DNA of 64,000 nt from Streptomyces sp. GESEQ-35 (GCF_017948485.1 NZ_JAFFSX010000001.1:682001-746000), one strand, 5' to 3'. Shown: positions 37,935 to 47,582, numbered from the stretch's first letter. Notes: generated from the sequence alone by a model not told the origin. Program-made: numbers and translations.

Positions 37935-39093
37935 ACTCCCGGTAGGAGGCGTCGTCATAGCCGGCCTGCGCGAGCGTGTCGCGCAGCCGGCGGGCCGCGG
38001 GCAGGGCAACCCATTCCTGCTCGCCGAAGGAGAGCCGGAAGCGCACGGGCAGCCGTGGCGTGTCGGCGAGGGCCCGGGTGAACCACTCCGCCTCCGGGCC
38101 GACGGGCCACCAGAACGAGCCCGACTGCACAAGGGCGTTGCCGAAACGGTGCGGGGCCACCGAGGCGGCGTAGGCGGCGGTGAGTCCGCCGAGGCTCTGC
38201 CCGGCGATCACGGTCCGCGCCGGATCGTCCGTGACGGGCAGCCGTGTCGCAGCCCAGGGCAGCACCTCGTCGGCGAGAAAGGCGACGTACTCGGGTCGGC
38301 AGGCCAACTCGGTCCAGCGCGTGGCTTCGTCGACGGCCTCCGGCAGGACGGCTGCGACAGGCGGGATACGGCCGTCGGCGATGAGGTTGTCGAGGAGGTG
38401 GTTCAGCCCGAGCAGCGGCTGCCAGTGTTCGCCGTCGAGCAGGACCAGCAGATCGGCCACCTCCGCTTCGGTGCGCGGCGGTTCGTACAGCCACACACGC
38501 CGGCCGGACACCTTGTGCTCGGCGACCGAGCCGCGGGCAACACCGGGCCGGGGCACCCAGTCCCCCGCGCTCGGGGCGGCCGGGAGTTCGGCGTACGGGA
38601 CCGGCTCTGCCGTCCAACGGCGGGGCAACGTACGGGAGTTGAACGGATCGGTGCGGCTGCGGGTGCGCAGCCAGGTCCAGTACTCGGGGGTGCCCGGGTC
38701 GGGGCCGTCGCCTTCATCGACGTACAGGTCGTAGGTGCCGCGCCAGTCGTGGCGCAGGCGGAGTGTCCAGTGCCAGACGTCCGTGCCGGGGGCCCGCCGC
38801 ATCAGGTTGCCCTCGGGGTCGCGCGGGTCGCCGAGCTTGTTGGGCAGGACCTGGACGGCGCGGGTGGCGGGGCCGCCGCGCCACAGGAACGTCACGGCCG
38901 CGTGGTCGTCGCTGCCGAGCGGATCAGGGCCGAGGAGCGGAGTGCCGCGGCGGTGGACGTCCTCCCAGAACTCCTCGACGCCATCCGGTGCGGGCAGCAC
39001 GCAGGCCGGTTCCGCGAGCCGGGGCAGCGGGTGCGGCCGCGCCAGGCGGGGCGGACGGGGCGGTGCGCCCTCGGGCGGTACGGACACGAGCAT
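37861..39093 (-). CDS. Second enterochelin esterase (Fes-like)
   Basis: 410 residues starting MLVSVPPEGAPPRPPRLARP. Same architecture as the gene at 26121-27437: FWEDVHRRGTPLL, AVTFLWRGGPATRAVQVL, DVWHWTLRLRHDWRGTYDLYV, nucleophile in AGQSLGGLTAAYA and histidine in FNGGHDYLCW. It has its own iron box 35-53 bp upstream of the start. Two Fes-like paralogs in one cluster suggest that they act on different forms (cyclic, linear, or glycosylated) or different siderophores. Confidence 0.92.
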   Translation of the reverse strand: MLVSVPPEGAPPRPPRLARPHPLPRLAEPACVLPAPDGVEEFWEDVHRRGTPLLGPDPLGSDDHAAVTFLWRGGPATRAVQVLPNKLGDPRDPEGNLMRRAPGTDVWHWTLRLRHDWRGTYDLYVDEGDGPDPGTPEYWTWLRTRSRTDPFNSRTLPRRWTAEPVPYAELPAAPSAGDWVPRPGVARGSVAEHKVSGRRVWLYEPPRTEAEVADLLVLLDGEHWQPLLGLNHLLDNLIADGRIPPVAAVLPEAVDEATRWTELACRPEYVAFLADEVLPWAATRLPVTDDPARTVIAGQSLGGLTAAYAASVAPHRFGNALVQSGSFWWPVGPEAEWFTRALADTPRLPVRFRLSFGEQEWVALPAARRLRDTLAQAGYDDASYREFNGGHDYLCWRTELADGLVELLGR

Positions 39094-39127
39094 GCGAAGG
39101 ACTCCGGTGACGAACCATGACGTTCCA

Positions 39128-39146
39128 CTTTCTTAGGCCACCCTAA
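39128..39146. promoter_or_regulatory. Degenerate iron box upstream of the second Fes-like gene
   Basis: The 19-mer contains TTAGGC and CCTAA at the correct positions of the DmdR/IdeR palindrome (about 13 of 19 matches), with the left end poorly conserved. It lies 35 bp upstream of the esterase ATG on the minus strand. Confidence 0.65.
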
Positions 39147-39248
39147 CCTCACCCATCGCGCACCGCGGCCGTCGCCGTACGACGGTCGCGGGGTTCCCCG
39201 CCGCGTGGAGCATGTACCTGCGGGCCGGGGACGGGCAAGGAGCCGAAG

Positions 39249-39661
39249 TTGCTGACGGTGCCGGGTGCGGTCGCCTTCCGCACCGCCGAGCGCATCGCCT
39301 TCGAGGGCAACCGATTCACTCACCTGGGCGCCCAGGCGCTGGAGTTGTCCGAGAACAGCTCGTACAACGTGGTCGACGGCAACGTCATCAGCGACGTCTC
39401 CGACGGCGGGATCCTGATGGGAGTGGCCCCGCCCGACCAGAAGGGCACCAACCGCGGCACCCGGATCACGAACAACTGGATCCATCGCACCGGCACGGAG
39501 TACCACGCCTCCTCCGCCGTCTGGGACACCGCGACCCCCACGACCTCACCTTCACCGACAACACCCTGCTGTCTCCCTCCAACCCCGGCCAGGCCTGCGC
39601 GGCCGTCCTGGCGAACGCCGGTCCTCTCCCGTCCTACCGGCGGCAGTTGGGCGTGCAGTGA
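39249..39661 (+). pseudogene. Truncated, frameshifted right-handed beta-helix protein gene
   Basis: From 39249 the reading frame encodes repeats of a parallel beta-helix (RTAERIAFEGNRFTHLGAQA, YNVVDGNVISDVSDGGI, RGTRITNNWIHRTG), as in pectate-lyase-like or polysaccharide-lyase proteins. Near 39530-39545 the homologous reading moves to another frame (HDLTFTDNTLL, then AVLANAGPLPSYRRQLGVQ, a typical C-terminus) ending at 39661. The N-terminal part and signal peptide are missing. Both the 5' truncation and the frameshift mark it as dead. Confidence 0.75.
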
Positions 39662-39698
39662 CGGAACGGCGAGTCGGTAGGGGAGCTGTCCTACCCGG

Positions 39699-40415
39699 CT
39701 AGGCGTGTTCGTGCGAGCCCCCGGCGTGGGCGAGGGCGCTGGGGGTTTTGCAGCCGACGATCGCCGGGGCCTCCTGGACGAGTGTGTCGTCGGTGAGCGC
39801 TTCCACCATGAACAGCGCGAAGTCCACCCGACGCGTCAGATCGCTGCCGAGTACCGGGTCGCCCACGTGCCGGCTCCACACGGGCAGGCCCTGGCTCTCG
39901 CCCTCCTCCAGGGAGCTGCCCCGCACCACGGTCCACCGGGTGTCGCTGCCGAACACCCGTCGGCACGCCTCCACTTGGTCGTCGATCTCGGCGAAGCGGA
40001 CGAGCTTGCCCAGCACCGCGGCGATCCGGACGCCCAGGATGAACAGCCGCGAGTACTTGTCCTTGCCGTCGCGCGTGATGTGCCAGCCGCACGAGAAGAT
40101 CAGGCGCGCGCCCGGCCGTGCGTGGTCGAGCACCGCCTGTGCCGTGCCCGACGCGTACTGCTGCACCCGCCAGGGCACCAGCACCGTCAACACCCCGTCG
40201 CACCCCGCGACCGCCCGCCGGATCACCTCCGAGTCGTTCGCGGGTCCGGGGACGACGGTCATCCGGCCTTCGAACGCCGCCAGCTTCGGCACGCTGCGCT
40301 CCCGGCACACTCCGACCACTTCATAGCCGCGCTCCAGTGCGTGCCGGACCATGTACTGCCCGAGCTTCCCCGAAGCCCCGACGATGCAGACCTTCTTCAT
40401 CCGATCCGTGCCCAT
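39699..40415 (-). CDS. NAD(P)H-binding atypical SDR (NmrA-like)
   Basis: 238 residues from the ATG at 40415; ATG at 40400 (MKKVCIVGASGKLGQYMV) is the alternative. The loop GASGKLGQ binds NAD(P); YEVVGVCRERSVPK and LIFSCGWHITRDGKDKYS follow the extended SDR fold. Its function is unknown. It diverges from a TetR gene, and the 93-bp gap contains two identical-type palindromes, so it is probably the regulator's target. Confidence 0.83.
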   Translation of the reverse strand: MGTDRMKKVCIVGASGKLGQYMVRHALERGYEVVGVCRERSVPKLAAFEGRMTVVPGPANDSEVIRRAVAGCDGVLTVLVPWRVQQYASGTAQAVLDHARPGARLIFSCGWHITRDGKDKYSRLFILGVRIAAVLGKLVRFAEIDDQVEACRRVFGSDTRWTVVRGSSLEEGESQGLPVWSRHVGDPVLGSDLTRRVDFALFMVEALTDDTLVQEAPAIVGCKTPSALAHAGGSHEHA

Positions 40416-40442
40416 GGCGCAGCCCCCTCGCCAGCATACTGA

Positions 40443-40480
40443 CCTTATGTTGTAAGGTAAGTTAACCTTATGCTGTAAGG
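40443..40480. promoter_or_regulatory. Two 15-bp TetR-type operators in divergent promoter
   Basis: CCTTATGTTGTAAGG (40443-40457) and CCTTATGCTGTAAGG (40466-40480) are inverted repeats with 5-bp CCTTA/TAAGG arms. Their centres are 23 bp apart and a GTTAAC lies between. They sit midway between the SDR gene and the TetR gene. Confidence 0.85.
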
Positions 40481-40508
40481 CGGTCAAGGGGGACGAAAAG
40501 GAGGGCGG

Positions 40509-41216
40509 ATGCGCGAGGCAGGCAAGGGCGGTCGGCGCAGGGCATCGGCGCGCACCCCGCTCAGTCGCGAGCGCGTGATTCGTACGGCGGTGGCGGTGGC
40601 GGACGAGAAGGGGTCGGCAGCGCTCACCATGCGGGCCATCGCCGAACCGCTGAGGGTCGAGGCGATGTCGCTCTATCACCACGTGGCGGGCCGGGAGGAC
40701 ATCCTCGACGGCATGGTGGACGCGGTGTTCGGCGAGATCGATCTGCCGCCGCGCGACATCGAGTGGAAGACCGCCATGCGCCACCGCGCGGACTCGGCCC
40801 GAGCCGCCCTCCGCCGCCATCCATGGGCGATCGGCCTGATGGACTCCCGCTCCCAGCCCGGCCCGGCGACCCTGCGCCACCACGACGCCGTGCTCGGCAC
40901 GCTGCGCGCCGCGGGGTTCTCCGTACCGATGACCGCGCACGCCGTCTCACTGATCGACGGCTACCTCTACGGCTTCGTACTCCAGGAACTGAGCCTGCCG
41001 TTTCGAGGCGGGGCGGAGCTGGACGAGGTCGCTGGCGCCATCCTGCGCGACATGCCCGCCCCCGACCCCTACCCCCACCTCACCGAACTGGTCACCGAGC
41101 ACGTCCTCAAGCCCGGCTACAACTACGCCGACGAGTTCGCCTTCGGTCTCACCCTCATCCTCGACGCCCTCCACCCGGACGAGACAGCGAGCGACTGGCC
41201 GGTTCAGAGAAAATAG
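40509..41216 (+). CDS. TetR family transcriptional regulator with TetR_C domain
   Basis: 235 residues from an ATG preceded by GGAGGGCGG. N-terminal helix-turn-helix: SRERVIRTAVAVADEKGSAA, LTMRAIAEPLRVEAMSLYHHVAGREDIL. The longer C-terminal domain (SLIDGYLYGFVLQELSLPF, then LIDALHPDE-like end) resembles the TetR-class ligand domain. It is divergent from the NmrA-like SDR and probably represses it and itself through the twin palindromes. Confidence 0.92.
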   Translation: MREAGKGGRRRASARTPLSRERVIRTAVAVADEKGSAALTMRAIAEPLRVEAMSLYHHVAGREDILDGMVDAVFGEIDLPPRDIEWKTAMRHRADSARAALRRHPWAIGLMDSRSQPGPATLRHHDAVLGTLRAAGFSVPMTAHAVSLIDGYLYGFVLQELSLPFRGGAELDEVAGAILRDMPAPDPYPHLTELVTEHVLKPGYNYADEFAFGLTLILDALHPDETASDWPVQRK

Positions 41217-41386
41217 ATGCTCAGCGTGCAGGGCTCGTCCTCACCTTGGAGGCAGGGGTGCAGGATCACGTCCGTGATCAGGTCATCCAATGTGGTCCGG
41301 ATCTTCCCGGATCTCTCGACCGCAAGGCCCGTGGGCTGATGCGCCCCGTGAGACGGTGGGATTCGGAGGGGCTGGGCGGCGGGCGA

Positions 41387-41779
41387 TCAGGCCGCAAGCT
41401 GGATCCGGCCGAACAGCAGGGCGTATCCGGGCGGGAGCAGACGGATGATGCGCTCCGTGAGCTCGTCACCCGCAGCGTCCGCCACCACACTCAGGACCGA
41501 GCTGACGTCCCAGCGGGCAGTCGTGGCAGTGGCTCCATCGATCCGGGCCGCCACACTGTCGACGAACTGCGCACCGGTCAGCGGCTTGATGACGGGCACC
41601 TGCTCGGCAATGAGCGTGGCGGCCTCGACAGGCAGCCGCTTGACCAGATCGGCCTTCGCCGGACCGGTCAGGTGCCCGCCCAGTGTGGAGAGCACGATCT
41701 TTGTGATCCGCTCGGCCTCCTTGGTGGTGGGGTACTCCCCGCGCTCGCGCACTTCCTCCACCAGTTCGCTCCATCGCAT
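41387..41779 (-). CDS. DUF2267 domain protein
   Basis: 130 residues from the ATG at 41779, chosen for its GGAG just upstream. The pattern WSELVEEVRERGEYPTTKEA, ITKIVLSTLGGHLTGPAKADLVKRLP and LLPPGYALLFGRIQLAA is the all-helical DUF2267 family, common near stress and chaperone genes in actinobacteria but of unknown function. It is a paralog of the gene at 57003-57395 and marks the left edge of the stress island. It lies 94 bp downstream of hsp20 and may be cotranscribed with it. The 170 bp to its left (41217-41386) holds nothing recognisable. Confidence 0.88.
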   Translation of the reverse strand: MRWSELVEEVRERGEYPTTKEAERITKIVLSTLGGHLTGPAKADLVKRLPVEAATLIAEQVPVIKPLTGAQFVDSVAARIDGATATTARWDVSSVLSVVADAAGDELTERIIRLLPPGYALLFGRIQLAA

Positions 41780-41873
41780 CTCCGGGACCCCTTCCCTTTC
41801 ACTCTGTTTCGCCGCTGCCGGCCCCCGGCAGTGCAAAGCGAGGGCTCCTGCCGGGAGCCGGGTGCAGCCCGAT

Positions 41874-42296
41874 TCAGGCGTCGATCTGCTTCGGAGGCTC
41901 GCCGCCCGAGATCTGGATCTTCCGAGGCTTGGCCTGCTCGGCCACCGGGATGCGGAGCGTAAGGACCCCGGCGTCGTACGAGGCGTCGATCCGCTCGGTG
42001 TCGAGACTGTCGCCGAGGAACAGCTGGCGGCTGAACGTCCCGGTCGGGCGCTCGGCCGCGATCAACTGCACACCATCCGGCGCCGACGAGCGGCGGTCCG
42101 CACGGACGGTGAGGACGTTCCGGTCGACGTCGAGGTCGATGGCCTCGGGGTCGACACCCGGGATGTCGAAGTGGACCACGAATTGGTCATCCGCGCGGTA
42201 TGCCTCCATCGGCATGGCCGTGGGCCAGGACCGCGTACCGAGCGCCTGCTGGGTGAGTCGATCGATTTCACGGAACGGGTCGGTGCGCATGAGCAT
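41874..42296 (-). CDS. Small heat shock protein, Hsp20/alpha-crystallin family
   Basis: 140 residues from the ATG at 42296, with AGGAGATG about 10 nt upstream; a GTG one codon earlier is possible. The alpha-crystallin domain is recognisable in [40 protein letters not shown] read as strands 2-5, and [20 protein letters not shown] at the C-terminus. Small Hsps hold unfolding proteins for refolding by DnaK and ClpB, both encoded nearby. A strong promoter is visible upstream. It is different in sequence from the second Hsp20 at 54067-54570. Confidence 0.93.
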   Translation of the reverse strand: MLMRTDPFREIDRLTQQALGTRSWPTAMPMEAYRADDQFVVHFDIPGVDPEAIDLDVDRNVLTVRADRRSSAPDGVQLIAAERPTGTFSRQLFLGDSLDTERIDASYDAGVLTLRIPVAEQAKPRKIQISGGEPPKQIDA

Positions 42297-42351
42297 CACT
42301 GGTCATCTCCTTTCGAACGACGGATCCGGTCTGCGATGCCCGTACACCATT

Positions 42352-42380
42352 CATATAACGCAGAGAAGAAAACTTGACAA
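42352..42380 (-). promoter_or_regulatory. Consensus-like vegetative promoter of hsp20
   Basis: On the minus strand TTGTCA (42380-42375) and TATATG (42357-42352) are separated by exactly 17 nt, about 50 bp upstream of the hsp20 start. ACTTGACAAGT (42372-42382), an 11-bp palindrome, overlaps the -35 box and could be a repressor site. Confidence 0.72.
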
Positions 42381-42456
42381 GTGGGGGCTCATACTTGCCT
42401 GAAAGCCCAGTTCAGGGGCGGCTGGCCGGGGCCGCTGGGGGGACCGGTGGCCGCGG

Positions 42457-44217
42457 TCAGCGCCTCCCACCCAGGATGATCTTCCAGACGCGCGTTGCCA
42501 CCTGCAGATTGAGCCGGGTGTCCACATCCGCCAGGTCGCGATCGCTGATCTCACGGATGCGCTGAAGCCGGTAGCGCAGGGTGCTGCGGTGGACCGTCAG
42601 CGCGGCGGCCGCATCGTCGTAGTTGCCCCCGCAGTCGAAGTAGCGCGAGAGCGTCTCCACCAACTCCGTGCCGTGCCCTGCGTCGTAGTCGATCAGCCGG
42701 CCGAGCCACTCTCGCACGAAGCCTTCGAGCTCCCGGAGATCGTTGCCCGGCCCCAGGATCCGGTACAGCCCGAGGTCGTCGAAGAACGTCGTCCCGCTGC
42801 GCTGACGGGAGTTCTGCCGCACCTCCAGGGCCCGCAGTGCCTCCTGATAGCAGCGGGGAACGCCGTCCGGGGAGTCGCAGCGGGTGCTCACCCCGATCGC
42901 TCCGTCGGACGTCCCCAGCTCATGGGCCAGCGCCACGTGCACAGCATCGTCGTCGGGCCTTGCTTCGGTCAGCAGGACCACCCGGTCGCCGCGACGGGTG
43001 ATCAGCGGACGGGTCGCCGTGGTGGCCGTCGCTTGCTCGACGGCACGGGTGAAGGAGTCGTCCGCGGCGTTGCCCGGCCAGTGCACCACGACCACGTAAT
43101 GGGTACGTTGCAGGTCCTGGCCGACGGCTTCGGCCCGGGCGTAGGCGCTCGTCTCGTCGGTGCCCTCCAACAGGTCGTCGATCAGCTGGCGTCGCAGCCG
43201 CAGCTCGACCTCGGTGAGTTCGCGCATATGCATGAGCTCCTGGGCGAGCGACCGCTGGGCGTGATCCAGGGCGAACATGGTGTGCTCGTTGGCCGTCGCC
43301 CCGGGGTCCTCGATGGCGAGTACGCCGAGGACGTCGCCGCGCGGGCGGGCCAGGACGATCAGCCGGTCCTTGACTCTGACCGGGCCCGCCTCGCGCGCGA
43401 CCTGCCGCAGCATCTCTTCCTGGTAGGTCGAGGACCGCACCGGATAGGGGTCGGGCCGGTCGGGACCGGCCCAGGACCTCAGGTTGCCGAATCGGTCCTC
43501 GATGAGCGCCGACAGCCCGGTGAGCTCGTACAGCGCTTGGGTGATGGCGTCCTCGCCGCCGCCCCGGGCTGCGACACGGGCGAGGGCCTCGTGCACGGCC
43601 TTCTGAAGGTGCAGCTCGGAGCGCACCGTGTCCAGCTGCCGCAGTGCGGTGTCCCGTTCGGTGCGGAGTCGGCTCAGTTCGCCGGCGTTGTCGTGGTGCG
43701 CGGGGAGCGTGGCCGCCAGTGACATGGCCGCCGATGTGAGCCCCACGAGGGTCGAGAGGAGGAAGTGCCCCCGCTCATCGGGCCCGGAGTGGGAGGAGAC
43801 CACGATGTAGCCGAGCAGACCGCCGGCCCCGCGCAGGCCGAACGCCCAGGTCCAGGACCGCTCTGGAAGGGATACGGAGCCGTCGGCCTCGCCCAGCTCC
43901 TTCATCCGTGCGTCGTCGACCGTCGGCGCTCCCGCGTCATGGCCGGGGACGCGGGACAGACCGTCGTCCGTCGCGAGGTATCCGGCCTCGGCGTGGTAGG
44001 GCCCAAGGGCACTGACGTGCCGCATGGCCAACCGCACGATCTCACTCTGCTCCGCGCAGGTGAACAGGGTGTGGGACAGCACCAGCAGCCCCTGTGGGTC
44101 CAGCGCCGCGAACGGACGGGGGTCGTGCCCTTCGGTGTCCGCCGTGTTGCTCGGGTGACGGGTCACTTCCTGGTCGGAGACATGAGGGGACGGTCTCCGT
44201 GACGGATGGCAGGCCAT
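42457..44217 (-). CDS. PucR/CdaR-type transcriptional regulator with GAF-like sensor region
   Basis: 586 residues, ATG at 44217 with GGAG 6 nt upstream. The N-terminal 150 residues and a GAF-like region (about 190-310, ALARVAARGGGEDAITQALY, VLGVLAIEDPGAT) precede a central GGDEF-like PucR domain and the C-terminal helix-turn-helix YFDCGGNYDDAAAALTVHRS then TLRYRLQRIREISDRDLADV, the PucR-type HTH. Such regulators activate catabolic or stress genes in response to small molecules. It is divergent from the GSP17M-like gene over a 252-bp gap that holds a CCTCCG/CGGAGG hairpin (44233-44249) but no clear operator. Confidence 0.88.
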   Translation of the reverse strand: MACHPSRRPSPHVSDQEVTRHPSNTADTEGHDPRPFAALDPQGLLVLSHTLFTCAEQSEIVRLAMRHVSALGPYHAEAGYLATDDGLSRVPGHDAGAPTVDDARMKELGEADGSVSLPERSWTWAFGLRGAGGLLGYIVVSSHSGPDERGHFLLSTLVGLTSAAMSLAATLPAHHDNAGELSRLRTERDTALRQLDTVRSELHLQKAVHEALARVAARGGGEDAITQALYELTGLSALIEDRFGNLRSWAGPDRPDPYPVRSSTYQEEMLRQVAREAGPVRVKDRLIVLARPRGDVLGVLAIEDPGATANEHTMFALDHAQRSLAQELMHMRELTEVELRLRRQLIDDLLEGTDETSAYARAEAVGQDLQRTHYVVVVHWPGNAADDSFTRAVEQATATTATRPLITRRGDRVVLLTEARPDDDAVHVALAHELGTSDGAIGVSTRCDSPDGVPRCYQEALRALEVRQNSRQRSGTTFFDDLGLYRILGPGNDLRELEGFVREWLGRLIDYDAGHGTELVETLSRYFDCGGNYDDAAAALTVHRSTLRYRLQRIREISDRDLADVDTRLNLQVATRVWKIILGGRR

Positions 44218-44469
44218 CGATCACTCCGTTCTCCTCCGGTCATCGGAGGCGATCGAGCGAGTCGTGGGATCCACGCCTGGCGAGCCCTGAGCGCCCAGCC
44301 TAGGCAAGACCATCCGACTTGTCTGGATTTGAGCCTTGTTCTCGTGGACCGACCGGCTGCGTCGAGTTCTGACCTGCCGGGTGCAGGCGGAGCGCGCTGC
44401 TCTCTTGCCAGTCTGGGTTTGTCAGGGATCGCCGGGCGCACCGGTGGCCGTGGCGGGAAGGACTGGCTG

Positions 44470-44997
44470 ATGAACGCGCAGGCCCGCAGGACCATCGCCT
44501 CGTACACGACCTACCAGGAGGCGGAACGCGCTGTCGATCACCTTTCCGATCAGGGCTTTCCCGTCGAGAGGGTGGCCATCATCGGGCAGGACGTGCGCCT
44601 GGTCGAGCAGGTGACCGGCCGCATGGGACATGCCGGGGCCGCGCTGCACGGCGCGGCGAGCGGTGCCCTCCCAGGCGCACTGATCGGGTGGATCTTCGGG
44701 CTGCTGAACTGGCTGGACCCGGTCGTGTCGGGACTGCTCCTCGCCCTGTACGGGCTGGTTTTCGGAGCACTCGTCGGCGCTCTGTTCGGCCTGCTGGCGC
44801 ACGCGGCCCAGGGTGGCCGCCGGGACTTCGCCTCGGTGAGCTTCATGCAGCCCAGCCGGTACGACGTCGTCGCCGACGACGCGGTCGCCGAGGAAGCGGT
44901 GCAGCTGCTGGCCGAGCTGCCCAGCGGGACCGGCACCGGCACAAACAGCGGGGCTTGGCAGAGCAGCCGCCCGCGGAGCGGTCCCGCCGTCACCTGA
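44470..44997 (+). CDS. GSP17M-like general stress membrane protein
   Basis: 175 residues from ATG, with GGGAAGGA upstream. N-terminal domain [20 protein letters not shown] then [24 protein letters not shown] is the GSP17M/YflT-like fold found in general stress proteins. It is followed by two glycine-rich hydrophobic segments ([17 protein letters not shown] and [16 protein letters not shown]), so the protein is probably inserted in the membrane or packs against it. It is 67 bp upstream of dnaK in the same direction and likely heads that operon. Confidence 0.85.
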   Translation: MNAQARRTIASYTTYQEAERAVDHLSDQGFPVERVAIIGQDVRLVEQVTGRMGHAGAALHGAASGALPGALIGWIFGLLNWLDPVVSGLLLALYGLVFGALVGALFGLLAHAAQGGRRDFASVSFMQPSRYDVVADDAVAEEAVQLLAELPSGTGTGTNSGAWQSSRPRSGPAVT

Positions 44998-45064
44998 GCG
45001 AGTGCGGAAGACCGGGCGCGACTCCGCGGGCGAACGGGGCCGCCCGTCGCGGAAGGAGTTCCTC

Positions 45065-46981
45065 ATGGCCAAGGCAGTAGGCATCGACCTGGGCACCACG
45101 AACTCGGTGATCGCCGTCTGGGAGGGCGGCGAGTCGACGGTCGTACCCAACAGCGAGGGCAACCGCACGACGCCGTCCGTGGTGGCCTTCACCGACACGG
45201 GCGAGCGCCTGGTGGGCCAGCTGGCCCGCCGCCAGGCGATCCTCAACCCCAAGGGCACCATCTACTCGGCCAAGCGGTTCATCGGCCGGCACTTCGACGA
45301 GATCTCCGAAGAGGCCAAGGCCGTCGCGTACGACGTGGTCGAGGGAGACGGCGGTGCCGCTCGCTTCGAGGTGCGCGACAAGCTCTACGCGCCCGAGGAG
45401 ATCAGCGCGCAGGTGCTGCGCAAGCTCGCCGACGACGCCTCCAAGCAGCTGGGAGAGCGGGTCACGGAGGCGGTCATCACGGTGCCCGCCTACTTCAACG
45501 ACGCTCAGCGCACCGCCACCAAGGACGCCGGACGGATCGCCGGCCTGGAGGTGCTGCGGATCATCAACGAGCCGACCGCGGCCGCCCTCGCCTACGGCAT
45601 GGACAAGAAGCAGCACGAGACGGTGCTCGTCTTCGACCTGGGCGGCGGCACCTTCGACGTCAGCATCCTCGACGTCGGCGACGGCGTGGTGGAGGTACGG
45701 TCCACGGCGGGCGACAGCCATCTGGGCGGCGACGACTTCGACCGCCGGCTGGTCGACCACCTCGCCGACGGCTTCCAGAAGGAGAACAGCCTCGACCTGC
45801 GCCAGGACCCGCAGGCGCTGCAACGACTGTTCGAGGCCGCCGAGAAGGCCAAGACCGAGCTCAGTTCGGTGACCCAGACGCAGGTCAGCCTGCCGTTCAT
45901 CACGGCCGACGCCTCCGGGCCCAAGCATCTGACCACGACGATCATGCGGTCCACGTTCGAGCAGATCACCGGCGACCTGGTGGAGCGCTGCCTCGGCCCG
46001 GTGCGGCAGGCCATGGACGACGCCAAGGTCAGTGACAACGACATCGACGAGGTCATCCTCGTCGGCGGCTCCACCCGCATCCCCGCCGTCCAGGCGCTGG
46101 TGCGGAGGCTGACCGCCGGCAAGGACCCCAACATGAGTGTCAACCCCGACGAGGTCGTGGCGATGGGCGCCGCGATCCAGGCCGGGGTCCTCAAGGGCGA
46201 GGTCAAGGATGTCCTGCTGCTCGATGTCACGCCGTTGTCGCTGGGCGTGGAGACACGCGGCGGCGTGATGACGAAGATCATCGAGCGGAACACCACCATC
46301 CCGGTGCGCCGCACCGAGACCTTCTCCACCGCCGAGGACAACCAGCCCGCCGTCGACGTCGTCGTCCTCCAGGGCGAGCGGGAGCTGGCCGCCGACAACC
46401 GGGTCCTGGGTCGCTTCCAGCTCACCGACATCCGCCCCGCGCCGCGCGGCGAGCCGCAGGTCGAGGTCACCTTCGACGTCGACGCCAACGGCATCCTCAA
46501 CGTCACCGCGCGGGACAAGGACACCGGCAAGGAGCAGGGCATCACCATCAGCGAGAGCTCCAACCTCGACCGCGGCGAGGTCGAGCGAATGGTCCAGGAG
46601 GCCGAACGCAACCGCGGCCAGGACCAGGCCCTGCGCGAGGCGGTCGACGCCCGCAACGAACTGGACGCCATCGCCTACCAGGTCGAAAAGCGTCTCGGCG
46701 AGCTCGGCGACGCCGCGCCCGCCCACGAGAAGGCGCGCGCCGAGATGCTGGTGTCCGAGGCCCGCGAGGCGGTCAAGAACGAGGCCGGGGTGGACAAGGT
46801 CCGGCCGCTGACATCCGAACTCCAGCAGGTCTTCGCGGGGCTCGCGGCCCACCAGGCGGGAGCCGCCGCGGGCGGTCCGGCGAGCACCGGCTCACCGGAC
46901 GGATCCGGCCAAGGCGGGGCCGCGCCGGACGGCGCCGGGGGCGACGACGACGTGATCGACGCCGAGTTCGACAAGGGCTGA
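45065..46981 (+). CDS. dnaK: Molecular chaperone DnaK (Hsp70)
   Basis: 638 residues from the ATG with GGAAGGA upstream. ATPase-domain motifs: [51 protein letters not shown] and [11 protein letters not shown]; substrate domain from about residue 385 ([20 protein letters not shown], with the NTTIP loop) and the C-terminal acidic tail [12 protein letters not shown]. Full length for the family. It binds hydrophobic peptides in an ATP cycle driven by DnaJ and GrpE, both encoded next. It is presumably a second copy in addition to the housekeeping dnaK, because HspR is absent from this operon. Confidence 0.97.
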   Translation: MAKAVGIDLGTTNSVIAVWEGGESTVVPNSEGNRTTPSVVAFTDTGERLVGQLARRQAILNPKGTIYSAKRFIGRHFDEISEEAKAVAYDVVEGDGGAARFEVRDKLYAPEEISAQVLRKLADDASKQLGERVTEAVITVPAYFNDAQRTATKDAGRIAGLEVLRIINEPTAAALAYGMDKKQHETVLVFDLGGGTFDVSILDVGDGVVEVRSTAGDSHLGGDDFDRRLVDHLADGFQKENSLDLRQDPQALQRLFEAAEKAKTELSSVTQTQVSLPFITADASGPKHLTTTIMRSTFEQITGDLVERCLGPVRQAMDDAKVSDNDIDEVILVGGSTRIPAVQALVRRLTAGKDPNMSVNPDEVVAMGAAIQAGVLKGEVKDVLLLDVTPLSLGVETRGGVMTKIIERNTTIPVRRTETFSTAEDNQPAVDVVVLQGERELAADNRVLGRFQLTDIRPAPRGEPQVEVTFDVDANGILNVTARDKDTGKEQGITISESSNLDRGEVERMVQEAERNRGQDQALREAVDARNELDAIAYQVEKRLGELGDAAPAHEKARAEMLVSEAREAVKNEAGVDKVRPLTSELQQVFAGLAAHQAGAAAGGPASTGSPDGSGQGGAAPDGAGGDDDVIDAEFDKG

Positions 46982-46991
46982 GGTGCCCGCG

Positions 46992-47576
46992 ATGTCCATC
47001 CCACCCCGGGGCCAAGAGCCCGACCCGCCGCCGGAAGGCGCCGTACAGCCACCGCGTGGGGACCTTGAGCAGCCTGGACCGCCGGCCGAGGAGCCCGAGC
47101 CGGGGCCCGACGCCGCAACCGGCACCGCCGCACCCGAGGACGAGTACGCGGCCGCGCTGCGAGAGGTCGAGGACCGCTGGCGCCGCGCCCTGGCCGACCT
47201 CGACAACCTGCGCAAACGCCACGCCAAGGAGCTGGAGCGGGAGGCTGCGGCCGAGCGCGCCCGTACGGCTGCGGCCTTCCTGCCCGTCATCGACAACCTG
47301 GAGCTTGCCCTGAGCCACGCGGCCGCCGACCCCGGTGCGATTGTCGAAGGTGTCCGGGCCGTGCGCGACCAGGCCGTGAACGTCCTGGAGCGGCTGGGCT
47401 ACCCCCGCCACGCAGAGATCGGCGTGTCGTTCGACCCGGCCCGGCACGAGGTGGTCGGCGTGGTCCAGGATCCCGACGCCGATCCGAACACCGTGGTCCA
47501 GGTGCTGCGACCCGGTTACGGGGAGGCCGAGCGGCAGCTGCGGCCTGCCGCCGTGACCGTCGCCAAGCGGGAGTGA
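46992..47576 (+). CDS. grpE: Nucleotide exchange factor GrpE
   Basis: 194 residues from the ATG at 46992, 10 nt after dnaK; GAGGTG lies 7-12 nt before it. A proline/glutamate-rich disordered N-terminus (about 1-50) precedes the coiled coil (YAAALREVEDRWRRALADLD, NLRKRHAKELEREAAAERAR) and the beta-wing (VSFDPARHEVVGVVQDPDAD, NTVVQVLRPGY). GrpE dimers release ADP from DnaK and act as a thermosensor. Co-operonic with dnaK and dnaJ. Confidence 0.95.
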   Translation: MSIPPRGQEPDPPPEGAVQPPRGDLEQPGPPAEEPEPGPDAATGTAAPEDEYAAALREVEDRWRRALADLDNLRKRHAKELEREAAAERARTAAAFLPVIDNLELALSHAAADPGAIVEGVRAVRDQAVNVLERLGYPRHAEIGVSFDPARHEVVGVVQDPDADPNTVVQVLRPGYGEAERQLRPAAVTVAKRE

Positions 47577-47582
47577 CCGTCC

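Noticed and set aside
44990..46852. A 620-residue open frame antisense to dnaK
   Set aside because: It has low-complexity composition typical of antisense frames in GC-rich DNA and overlaps the whole of a conserved gene.
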